Below are positions 1-5,731 of a stretch of 6,230 nt of DNA, piece after piece (within the stretch, counting starts at the first letter, position 1; the number at the start of each line of letters is the position of its first letter). A program made the translations under genes and the position numbers. The stretch comes from Bacillota bacterium (GTDB lineage Bacteria; Bacillota; Clostridia; Peptostreptococcales; Natronincolaceae). Under the pieces are notes generated by a model. That model was not told the DNA's origin, ran no database searches, and saw only the letters and a list, made by a program, of their open reading frames with translations. The stretch spans positions 1 to 6,230 of the forward strand of contig JAEWHG010000001.1 in assembly GCA_023387935.1 (NCBI GenBank), in the 5' to 3' direction.

Positions 1-675
1 GGCCATATTTATGCAAATTTTATTGAGCATAAGGAACTAGAGCCACCATTTATATGTTTAATAGTTTCTGGAGGGCATACACATTTAGTGTATATGAAGG
101 ATTATGGAGAATATGAAATGCTAGGTAAAACTAGAGATGATGCAGCAGGTGAAGCTTTCGATAAGGTGGCAAGAGCCTTAGGCTTAGGCTATCCTGGAGG
201 GCCTATAATAGATAAGCTTGCAAAGGAAGGAAATTCTAATGCTATTCAATTTCCCAAAGCGTATCTAGAAGAAGGAAGCTACGACTTTAGTTTTAGTGGT
301 TTAAAGTCGGCAGTACTAAACTATATAAATTCACAGAAGATGAAGGGCTTAGAAATTCCAATATCTGATGTTGCTGCTAGCTTTCAAAGGTCTGTAGTTG
401 AAATATTAACTGAAAAAGCGATAAAATGTGCACTTGATAAAGGAGTAAATCGAATTGTTCTTGCAGGGGGAGTAGCAGCAAATACTGCATTAAGAAGCCA
501 TTTGCAATTTGAATGTGATAAGAATAATATAGATTTTAAATATCCTTCATTAACATTATGCACTGATAATGCAGCTATGATAGGCTGTGTTGCCTATTAT
601 GATTATATACGGGGTATCAGATCGGGATTAGATTTAAATGCAATACCGAACTTAAAAATAGGTCAACGATATTAA
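1..675 (+). CDS. tsaD: tRNA N6-adenosine threonylcarbamoyltransferase TsaD, 5'-truncated by window edge
   Basis: This is the last 224 codons of TsaD (Kae1/Gcp/YgjD family). The enzyme moves the threonylcarbamoyl group from threonylcarbamoyl-AMP onto A37 of tRNAs that read ANN codons, working with TsaB and TsaE in the cytoplasm. The reading frame is open from base 1, and its first residues, GHIYANF, continue the family's metal-binding NHxEGH motif; only the second histidine (codon 2) is inside the window. Also visible are SGGHT (fragment residues 23-27), the DDAAGEAFDK segment, GGVAANTALR (about 156-165) and CTDNAAMIG, whose Asp at about 189 matches the third metal ligand. Family members are about 335-345 residues, so roughly 115 N-terminal residues lie upstream. 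The C-terminus looks normal. In many Firmicutes tsaE, tsaB and rimI precede this gene, but they would be outside the window. The family assignment is very secure. Confidence 0.97.
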   Translation, partial: GHIYANFIEHKELEPPFICLIVSGGHTHLVYMKDYGEYEMLGKTRDDAAGEAFDKVARALGLGYPGGPIIDKLAKEGNSNAIQFPKAYLEEGSYDFSFSGLKSAVLNYINSQKMKGLEIPISDVAASFQRSVVEILTEKAIKCALDKGVNRIVLAGGVAANTALRSHLQFECDKNNIDFKYPSLTLCTDNAAMIGCVAYYDYIRGIRSGLDLNAIPNLKIGQRY

Positions 676-746
676 AGTGCTCATGTATAGAAGATAAGCC
701 TCAAGTTTAGGTTGATTTTTACATCAACTCAAAAAAGTCACAGGAT

Positions 747-779
747 AAAGCGGACCTATAAAATAAGTCTGCTTTTTTT
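747..779 (+). terminator. Rho-independent terminator of tsaD
   Basis: A 9-bp stem pairs AAAGCGGAC (747-755) with GTCTGCTTT (767-775), with one G-T pair and an 11-nt loop, and leads into a run of seven T (773-779). It lies 71 bp after the tsaD stop codon and before the DnaA-box cluster, so tsaD transcripts should end before reaching the cluster. Confidence 0.8.
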
Positions 780-783
780 AGAT

Positions 784-960
784 TTATCCCCATATAGTTG
801 TGTGCATATTTATCCACAAATAAGATGAAAATTGTGGATAATGTGTAATGATTGTGAACAATACTAATATGCTCAAAAAAAATGTGCATAACTCTGTGGA
901 TTCTGTGGATTGAATGTGGATAAATGTGGACAAACTTTCTCTACTAAAAATATATGCACA
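784..960. promoter_or_regulatory. DnaA-box cluster in the tsaD / ABC-F convergent gap
   Basis: Eleven 9-mers resemble the DnaA box TTATNCACA within 177 bp. Four are exact: 810-818 (+), 833-841 (-), 883-891 (-) and 915-923 (-). Five differ at one base: 784-792 (+, TTATCCCCA), 801-809 (-, ATATGCACA), 853-861 (-, TTGTTCACA), 925-933 (-, TTGTCCACA) and 952-960 (+, ATATGCACA). Two differ at two bases: 895-903 and 904-912 (both -). No open reading frame covers the region. Known DnaA-box clusters outside the origin, such as datA in E. coli and the oriC-proximal clusters of B. subtilis, bind DnaA and restrain initiation; a similar role here is inference. This could instead be part of an origin, but dnaA and dnaN are not in the window. 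Confidence 0.8.
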
Positions 961-982
961 GGGATTCGAATTTATTCCAGTT

Positions 983-1108
983 TTATAAAAAAAGTTTCTA
1001 TTGAAGCATTATTAGGAAGCTTTTTTTGAAACTCATTTACGGAAAGTTCTTTTCTATAGAAAACATTAAAGTAAAACTTTCCTATTTGTTATAAAAAAAT
1101 CTTTCTAT
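983..1108. repeat. AT-rich block with an imperfect direct repeat and nested inverted repeats
   Basis: This fills the rest of the tsaD / ABC-F gap. TTATAAAAAAA followed by TTTCTAT occurs twice, at 983-1001 and, with one extra base, at 1089-1108. Between them, GGAAAGTT (1041-1048) pairs with AACTTTCC (1075-1082), and inside that arm pair lies the 14-bp palindrome TTTTCTATAGAAAA (1050-1063). No coding potential is seen. The sequence is simple and AT-rich, so the repeats may carry no function. Confidence 0.35.
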
Positions 1109-1151
1109 AAAAACTGCGACAATGGTCAATAACATGTCCATTGTCGCAGTT
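1105..1151 (-). terminator. Rho-independent terminator of the ABC-F gene
   Basis: A perfect 14-bp stem pairs AACTGCGACAATGG (1112-1125) with its complement (1138-1151) around a 12-nt loop. It starts two bases past the ABC-F stop codon. On the minus strand the stem runs into five T (1113-1109) followed by ATAG. The T-run is short but the stem is strong and G+C-rich. On the plus strand the stem is followed by CTTTAATT, so it may weakly stop transcription from the left as well. Confidence 0.85.
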
Positions 1152-1153
1152 CT

Positions 1154-3076
1154 TTAATTATCTATAATGTTTTCCCATTCAGAATAAAGCGTATCTAGCT
1201 TATCTTTAAGTATTTGAGATTGTTGATGCACTTCTTTAATTTTTTCCTCGTTGGAGTATATTTCCTCTTGGCACATTAATTCCTCTAGGGAATTTATTTT
1301 TTCTTCTAGCTCTGAAATTTCCGTTTCGAGCTTATTTTGTTTTTTTGAGATCGCTCTTAAATTTTCTCGTTCTTCTCTTTCTTTTCGTTTTTCTTCTTTT
1401 AGCTTCGTTTTGGTCTTTTCTTCTTTTTCCTCTGGTGCATTCATATAGAGTTTTTCTTTTTTCTTTTGACTATAGTAATCATAATTCCCAAGGTAGGTGT
1501 CGTTACCATTTGGGTTAAGTTCTATGATTTTAGTAGCGACCCTGTTTAGAAAGTAACGATCATGGGATATAACAAGTATAGTGCCATCATAATTGATCAA
1601 TGCTTCTTCTAATACTTCCTTAGAGTCAATATCTAAATGATTGGTAGGTTCGTCTAGTAGGAGTAGATTAGATTTAGATAAAATAAGTTTAAGGAGAGAA
1701 AGTCGTCCTTTTTCACCGCCACTTAATGATTCTATCATTTTGAAAACATCATCGCCTCTAAAAAGAAAAGAACCAAGAAGGCTTCTAACTTCTGTTTGAT
1801 TTAAATTAACATGGTCATCCCAAATTTCATCTAAGGCAGTCTTATTATAATTAAGATTTTTCTGTTCTTGATCGTAATACCCAGTGAATACATTGTGCCC
1901 TAAACGGATATTTCCACTGTTGGCTTTAAGCTCATTCAGTATTATTTTAAATAATGTAGATTTACCTATTCCATTAGGACCGATTAAAGCTACTTTCTCT
2001 CCTTTGTATATATCGAAGGAAACGTTTTTAAATAACATGTTATCATCGAAGCTTTTACTAATATTCTCAACTGATAGAACATCATTTCCGCTTTTTACTT
2101 GAGTTTCAAAACGGATAAAAGCTTTACTTCTATATATTTGAGGAGCATCCTTATGTTCTATTTTTTCCAGCTGTTTTTCACGGCTTTTTGCTCTATTCAT
2201 CAACTTTTCCGTTCCATGCTGTCTAAGCCTTCTAACGATATCCTTTTGCCGATCGAGCTCTTTTTGTTGCTCAATATATTCCTTTAGTTGTTGTTCTATT
2301 ATAATTCGCTTTTTTTCCATAAATGTTGAAAAGTTACCGTTATAGCTAGTGAGCGTGGTGTTTTCAATTTCGAAGACTCTATTCACCATCTGATCTAGGA
2401 AATAGCGGTCATGAGATATCATTAATAAAGTTCCGTCATAATCTCTTAAAAAGCCCTCTAACCATTCTACAGCCTCAATATCCAAGTGATTCGTAGGCTC
2501 ATCCAATAGTAGTAGGTCAGGATGAGTAAGTAAAAGCTTTGACAAGGCTACTCGAGTTTTTTGTCCACCACTTAACTGATAGATTGGCTGATTAAACTCT
2601 TCCTCTATAAATCCAAGACCTTTTAAAACACCTTTTATTTCACTACGGAATCCATAGCCATTTTTTTCATTGAACTCTTCAAGTAATAATGAGTACTTGT
2701 GCATAGCTTCTTCCATATCTTTAGATTGTTCATTGTTACTGCTTAAGCTAGCAATTCTTATTTCTAAATCTCGTAAGCTTTGCTCCATATGGATTAAATC
2801 TTGAAATACATTGAGACATTCTTCCATAATCGTGGATTTTTCATTTAATAGCGTATTTTGTTCTAGATGACCGATCGTGGTAGATTTAGAAATAAATAAT
2901 TCTCCTGTATCATATGTCAATTGATTGGTTAGAATCTTAAAAAGAGTGGACTTGCCAGCACCATTAACTCCAACAAGGCCAACTTTTTCACCTTTATTTA
3001 TACTAAAGCTAATATTATTAAGAATCACATCGATACCAAAGGATTTGCATATATTATTGCAAGATAAAATAATCAT
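1154..3076 (-). CDS. ABC-F family ATPase (YdiF-like), ribosome-associated
   Basis: This complete 640-residue protein has two ABC nucleotide-binding domains on one chain and no membrane segment, which defines ABC-F. Domain 1 has Walker A GVNGAGKST (36-44), signature LSGGQ (168-172), Walker B LLLLDEPTNHLD with catalytic Glu193, and switch His222. Domain 2 has GPNGIGKST (366-374), LSGGE (451-455), LLLLDEPTNHLD (about 471-482) and His505. The charged linker between them (about 250-330) is where family members contact tRNA in the ribosomal E site. Residues about 545-640 are Lys/Glu-rich and should form a C-terminal coiled coil, as in Uup and YdiF types. ABC-F proteins rescue stalled ribosomes or aid ribosome function, and some protect against antibiotics; nothing here shows resistance. 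The ATG is fixed by GGGAGG seven bases upstream. Length and position between tsaD and rex, on the opposite strand, match B. subtilis YdiF. All ATPase motifs are intact. Confidence 0.95.
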   Translation of the reverse strand: MIILSCNNICKSFGIDVILNNISFSINKGEKVGLVGVNGAGKSTLFKILTNQLTYDTGELFISKSTTIGHLEQNTLLNEKSTIMEECLNVFQDLIHMEQSLRDLEIRIASLSSNNEQSKDMEEAMHKYSLLLEEFNEKNGYGFRSEIKGVLKGLGFIEEEFNQPIYQLSGGQKTRVALSKLLLTHPDLLLLDEPTNHLDIEAVEWLEGFLRDYDGTLLMISHDRYFLDQMVNRVFEIENTTLTSYNGNFSTFMEKKRIIIEQQLKEYIEQQKELDRQKDIVRRLRQHGTEKLMNRAKSREKQLEKIEHKDAPQIYRSKAFIRFETQVKSGNDVLSVENISKSFDDNMLFKNVSFDIYKGEKVALIGPNGIGKSTLFKIILNELKANSGNIRLGHNVFTGYYDQEQKNLNYNKTALDEIWDDHVNLNQTEVRSLLGSFLFRGDDVFKMIESLSGGEKGRLSLLKLILSKSNLLLLDEPTNHLDIDSKEVLEEALINYDGTILVISHDRYFLNRVATKIIELNPNGNDTYLGNYDYYSQKKKEKLYMNAPEEKEEKTKTKLKEEKRKEREERENLRAISKKQNKLETEISELEEKINSLEELMCQEEIYSNEEKIKEVHQQSQILKDKLDTLYSEWENIIDN

Positions 3077-3187
3077 GTATTTTCCTCCCAGAAATTTTAC
3101 ATTGGTAAATAAAGACTTCTTTAAAACAAGTTATAAAGTGAGTCTTTGTATATTTTAACAAAAAAAACAATTTATTTAAAGATATAC

Positions 3188-3208
3188 ATTATAAGATGCA
3201 AATTGCAT
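3188..3208 (-). promoter_or_regulatory. Possible minus-strand -10 box with adjacent 13-bp palindrome upstream of the ABC-F gene
   Basis: ATGCAAATTGCAT (3196-3208) is a perfect dyad of 6-bp arms around one A. It adjoins a minus-strand TATAAT (3188-3193) about 112 bp before the ABC-F start codon. A protein bound to the palindrome would block that -10, but no good -35 is found 16-18 bp behind it, so the promoter is doubtful. A short palindrome in AT-rich DNA can arise by chance. Confidence 0.3.
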
Positions 3209-3239
3209 AATAATATGATAAGATTATGACAAAGATACG

Positions 3240-3268
3240 TTGACACTAGAAAAAAATATTGATATAAT
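3240..3268 (+). promoter_or_regulatory. Consensus-perfect sigma-A promoter upstream of rex
   Basis: TTGACA (3240-3245), a spacer of exactly 17 bp, and TATAAT (3263-3268) preceded by TG at 3260-3261 (extended -10) match the housekeeping consensus at every position. Transcription should start near 3275, giving a leader of about 195 nt before rex. No terminator hairpin is seen between it and rex, so it probably drives rex and the MarR gene behind it. A second TATAAT at 3441-3446 lacks a recognisable -35. Confidence 0.75.
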
Positions 3269-3362
3269 TTTTAAATTAAAGGTTTGTATATAAGTGGGTA
3301 TATTAAAAATATCTTTATATTAATATTTATAGGTTTCACACGTTGTTAAAGAGGGTACGTTA

Positions 3363-3386
3363 ATGTACAGAAATTTGTTTATTTAA
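3363..3386 (+). CDS. Possible 7-codon leader ORF (MYRNLFI) in the rex leader
   Basis: AAAGAGGG (3348-3355) stands seven bases before an ATG that opens seven sense codons and a TAA. It lies in the leader expected from the promoter at 3240-3268 and ends 84 bases before the rex start. The good ribosome-site spacing is the only argument. There is no run of a regulatory amino acid and no attenuator hairpin nearby, so a leader-peptide role is unproven. It is as likely to be a chance ORF or a remnant. Confidence 0.2.
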   Translation: MYRNLFI

Positions 3387-3470
3387 TATCATACCATAGT
3401 ATCTAGTTTATTTAATAAGCATAATTTGTCCGTAATATATTATAATAAAAATACTTGAAGATGGGAGTGG

Positions 3471-4130
3471 ATGCAATTGAACAATAAAAGCATTGCGAAT
3501 ATATCAATGGCCGTAATCAGAAGATTACCCAAATACCATAGGTATTTAAAAGAATTACTAGACAAAGAGGTATATAGAATTTCATCAAAGGAATTAAGCA
3601 AGTTAATTGGTTTTACAGCATCTCAAATACGCCAAGATTTAAATTGCTTTGGTGGTTTTGGACAACAAGGCTATGGATATAATGTTGAAGAATTATATAA
3701 TGAAATTGGTAAAATTTTGGGATTAGATAAAACCTACAAATTAATTATTATTGGTGCTGGTAATTTAGGGCAGGCTATTGCTAATTATACTAATTTTGAA
3801 AGGTCTGGCTTTGAGTTAATAGCACTATTCGATGTTAACCCTAAATTAGTGGGAATGAAAATTAGAGATATTCCGTTTAGAGATATTGATGAATTAGAGC
3901 AATTTACAATGGATCATAAGATAGATATTGCTGTTGTATCTACACCGAAGGAAGTTGCTCAAAGTGTTGTAGATAAACTCAATACAGAAAATGTTAGGGG
4001 AATTTGGAACTTTTCTCCTATAGATTTGAAAGTACCTGATAGCATTATTGTAGAAAATGTTCATCTTAATGAAAGTTTATTTACATTATCATATCTTCTG
4101 AATGAAAGAGAAGTAGAAGATAATAAGTAG
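3471..4130 (+). CDS. rex: Redox-sensing transcriptional repressor Rex
   Basis: Rex is a homodimeric cytoplasmic repressor that reads the NADH/NAD+ ratio. It binds operators when NAD+ prevails and lets go when NADH binds, turning on fermentation, hydrogen and electron-transfer genes. The 219-residue product is of normal length (about 210-220). Residues about 10-80 form the winged helix: MAVIRRLPKYHRYL, the recognition helix in GFTASQIRQDLNCFG (47-61), and the GQQGYGY wing (64-70). The NAD(H)-binding Rossmann fold has GAGNLG at 95-100 and Asp121 at the end of the second strand. The C-terminal helix (about 198-213) is the domain-swapping helix of the family. Start choice: GGGAG (3463-3467) is only three bases from this ATG, while an in-frame TTG at 3477 is nine bases away, so initiation may be two codons later. 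The full Rex operator TTGTTAA-N4-TTAACAA is not seen upstream. Confidence 0.96.
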   Translation: MQLNNKSIANISMAVIRRLPKYHRYLKELLDKEVYRISSKELSKLIGFTASQIRQDLNCFGGFGQQGYGYNVEELYNEIGKILGLDKTYKLIIIGAGNLGQAIANYTNFERSGFELIALFDVNPKLVGMKIRDIPFRDIDELEQFTMDHKIDIAVVSTPKEVAQSVVDKLNTENVRGIWNFSPIDLKVPDSIIVENVHLNESLFTLSYLLNEREVEDNK

Positions 4131-4140
4131 AGTGAATTCT

Positions 4141-4578
4141 ATGAGAAACTATTATGTTCAAATACATGAATATTTACAAAAACTAGTTACAGAAATTATA
4201 GCAATAGATAAAAGGGGTATTAATGGGATAGGATATAATTTATCTATTACAGATGTTTTGATTCTAAAGAGAATAGGTAAGGAACAAGGAAAGAAAATGT
4301 TTGAAGTTATGGAATCCTTAAATTTAGATAGAAATACCTTCAAGACAATGATTAACAGATTAATTGCTCAGGATTATATATTTAAAAGTAAGTGCTGTGA
4401 TGATAAAAGGGCATATTTATTACAATTGACGGATAAGGGTGAAAAAATATTTGAAGAAATTTTAGTTAAGGAAAAACAGATGCTTTTTTCTGTACTTAAT
4501 GATTGTACATTTAATGAAGAAAAGGCAATACTAAAATTTCTTGTAAAGCTGGAAATGTTAAACAGAGAAAAAAAGTAG
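4141..4578 (+). CDS. MarR-family transcriptional regulator
   Basis: The 145-residue product has the size and layout of MarR winged-helix dimers. An N-terminal helix comes first, then the DNA-binding domain (about 35-105) with a recognition helix around LNLDRNTFKTMINRL, a wing carrying DDKRAYLLQLTDKGEKIF (the DxR and LTxxG pattern of the family), and C-terminal dimer helices. The gene starts 10 bases after the rex stop codon, so the two are almost certainly co-transcribed. An in-frame GTG at 4132 would add three residues. I prefer ATG 4141 because weak ribosome-site purines (AAGTAGAG, 4125-4132) sit eight bases before it. Two cysteines (CC, about residues 86-87) just before the wing could be redox- or metal-responsive, but that is a guess. 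Ligand and targets cannot be told from the sequence. The final codons form one arm of the terminator hairpin. Confidence 0.88.
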   Translation: MRNYYVQIHEYLQKLVTEIIAIDKRGINGIGYNLSITDVLILKRIGKEQGKKMFEVMESLNLDRNTFKTMINRLIAQDYIFKSKCCDDKRAYLLQLTDKGEKIFEEILVKEKQMLFSVLNDCTFNEEKAILKFLVKLEMLNREKK

Positions 4579-4610
4579 AAGAATAGATCTTCTACTTTTT
4601 TTCTCTGTTT
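4560..4610. terminator. Bidirectional terminator, 23-bp perfect hairpin
   Basis: Bases 4560-4582 pair without a mismatch with 4588-4610 around a 5-nt loop (ATAGA). Within the arms a run of seven A (4568-4574) pairs with seven T (4596-4602), so transcripts from either strand meet a core stem (GTAGAAGA/TCTTCTAC) followed by T7. It serves the rex-marR operon on the plus strand and the lipoprotein gene on the minus strand, whose stop lies 31 bases to the right. The left arm overlaps the last codons and stop (4576-4578) of the MarR gene. Confidence 0.92.
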
Positions 4611-4641
4611 CTTATTGTGGGAATATTTATAAGTATTATTT

Positions 4642-5376
4642 TTATAACGCCTCTTTAGGGACTTGAACCTCTGTAGCATTATTAAAGTCAGTAGTTTTTA
4701 TTGTAATTTTATTATTTTCACTTGATGAGCCATCTATTTCTGGATAGTATGTGAAAGACTCTATATATTTTGTTTCTATGTCAATAATCATTTCTACGTT
4801 TCCAGTGACTTCTGTAGAGAAAGAATTTAGCAAACTTTTAAGAAAATCTGAATTAGTAGATCTAGCTTTAATAGTAGCCTTGTTTTTACTTACGGATACC
4901 ATTTCTAAATCTGTAAACTGGTCAGCAGCAAAGTTTTGAAAAAAATCTCCGTTATCCGTAACTTCCTTAATTAAATTAGGCTCTGTTTCTTCAGACCATA
5001 ATCCTGTAACAGAGTTATTTGTATATAGAACGCCATCTTTCAATATCATTGTAAGTATAAGATTATTAGGGTTACTATCGGGGGTACCAGTACTACCACT
5101 ATTAGCAATTATTTGTTGCACATTTGAGTAAGCAAAAGGTTCCTTATGACAATCTATTAGAGCGTTCATATTTACTTTACTGCTTCCATCTTCTGATGTA
5201 GCAAATGTAACATAAACACTTGATGTATAGCTATCTAAGGCTTTCATTGTTTCAATGGATTTATGTATGAGATCATCAGCATTTACTTTTTTTTCTATGC
5301 AGCCTACTAATATCAAAGATAAAGATAGGACTGAGATTAGAGTCATTAAGGTTTTATTTTTGAAATACTTTGTCAT
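4642..5376 (-). CDS. Predicted lipoprotein of unknown function, LolA/LppX-like fold suspected
   Basis: The 244-residue product begins with a lipoprotein signal peptide: basic start (MTKYFKNK), hydrophobic stretch (about 9-24), and lipobox LVGC with the lipidated Cys at 26. The mature protein should be anchored to the outer face of the membrane. After the Cys comes a helix (NADDLIHKSIETMKALDSYT), followed by alternating beta-like segments rich in Ser, Thr and Asn. This layout recalls small Firmicute lipoproteins such as DUF6612 and the LolA/LppX lipid-carrier fold. That match is from memory of the pattern only, so no substrate is proposed. The start is secure: AGGAGG lies six bases before the ATG. 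It forms a single-gene unit; the ferredoxin gene upstream has its own terminator and the shared hairpin at 4560-4610 closes it. A substrate-binding protein is unlikely, since it is short and no transporter genes are near. Confidence 0.85.
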   Translation of the reverse strand: MTKYFKNKTLMTLISVLSLSLILVGCIEKKVNADDLIHKSIETMKALDSYTSSVYVTFATSEDGSSKVNMNALIDCHKEPFAYSNVQQIIANSGSTGTPDSNPNNLILTMILKDGVLYTNNSVTGLWSEETEPNLIKEVTDNGDFFQNFAADQFTDLEMVSVSKNKATIKARSTNSDFLKSLLNSFSTEVTGNVEMIIDIETKYIESFTYYPEIDGSSSENNKITIKTTDFNNATEVQVPKEAL

Positions 5377-5414
5377 AGAAACCCTCCTAAAATTGATATG
5401 ATGCTATTTAATTG

Positions 5415-5439
5415 AAGTTCATAAATTATTATAGAACTT
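5415..5439 (-). promoter_or_regulatory. Candidate -10 box and flanking inverted repeat upstream of the lipoprotein gene
   Basis: On the minus strand TATAAT occurs at 5428-5433, about 50 bp before the start codon. It is enclosed by an inverted repeat, AAGTTC (5415-5420) and GAACTT (5434-5439), as an operator over a promoter would be. No -35 close to TTGACA is found 16-18 bp behind it, so the promoter call is tentative. Confidence 0.3.
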
Positions 5440-5462
5440 GTTTATCTATATAATTATATAAT

Positions 5463-5490
5463 AAAAAAAGGTTAGAATAATCTAACCTTT
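5463..5490 (-). terminator. Rho-independent terminator of the ferredoxin gene
   Basis: A perfect 10-bp stem (5467-5476 with 5481-5490, AAAGGTTAGA and its complement) has a 4-nt loop and, on the minus strand, continues into seven T (5469-5463). It lies 22 bp past the ferredoxin stop and separates this gene from the lipoprotein gene. Confidence 0.88.
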
Positions 5491-5512
5491 AATATGCACT
5501 AGTATGTATATA

Positions 5513-5683
5513 CTATTCTGGTTTTGGAGCATCTACTGGACAAACGTTAGCGCAAGCACCGCACTCAATACATCCATCTGCATCAATTACATATTGTGTA
5601 TCTCCAGCTGAAATAACACTTACTGGACATTCAGGTTCACAAGCTCCACAGCTAATACATTCTTCAGAAATTTTATAAGCCAT
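5513..5683 (-). CDS. 2[4Fe-4S] clostridial-type ferredoxin
   Basis: This is a 56-residue electron carrier of the cytoplasm, which typically receives low-potential electrons from oxidoreductases such as pyruvate:ferredoxin oxidoreductase and passes them to hydrogenase and similar enzymes. Two CxxCxxCxxxCP motifs bind the clusters: Cys9, 12, 15 and 19, and Cys38, 41, 44 and 48. As usual in this fold, the last Cys of each motif should complete the other cluster. Length is typical (about 55-60). The ATG at 5683-5681 is chosen because AGGAGG (5691-5696) lies seven bases upstream and the protein then begins MAYKI, as clostridial ferredoxins do. The frame stays open 26 codons further upstream, but that stretch runs through the promoter and has no family resemblance. 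The gene is monocistronic, with its own promoter and terminator. No partner enzyme lies beside it. Confidence 0.96.
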   Translation of the reverse strand: MAYKISEECISCGACEPECPVSVISAGDTQYVIDADGCIECGACANVCPVDAPKPE

Positions 5684-5731
5684 TGTAATTCCTCCTATAT
5701 TTAAATTATTTTTAATAAATCTTCTATCTGT

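Noticed and set aside
711..728. Hairpin GTTGAT / ATCAAC just after tsaD as a terminator.
   Set aside because: The stem is only 6 bp and it is followed by CTCAAAAAAG, not by a T-run. The real terminator is at 747-779.
784..960. Reading the DnaA-box cluster as the main chromosomal origin.
   Set aside because: Firmicute origins normally flank dnaA and dnaN, and neither is present here. Without GC-skew data a main-origin call is not supported.
1154..3076. Antibiotic-resistance function for the ABC-F protein.
   Set aside because: The linker looks ordinary, and the C-terminal coiled coil and gene position fit housekeeping YdiF-like members. Nothing in the sequence points to resistance.
3343..3349. 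TTGTTAA as a Rex operator in front of rex; likewise TTAACAA at 3155-3161.
   Set aside because: Both are single half-sites. The partner half at the required 4-bp spacing is missing (3354-3360 and 3144-3150 do not match), and such 7-mers are common in AT-rich DNA.
4374..4679. A 101-codon minus-strand ORF over the end of the MarR gene and the terminator.
   Set aside because: It lies antisense to a real gene, crosses the 23-bp terminator hairpin, overlaps the lipoprotein 3' end, and has low-complexity Phe/Ser-rich sequence typical of a shadow frame.
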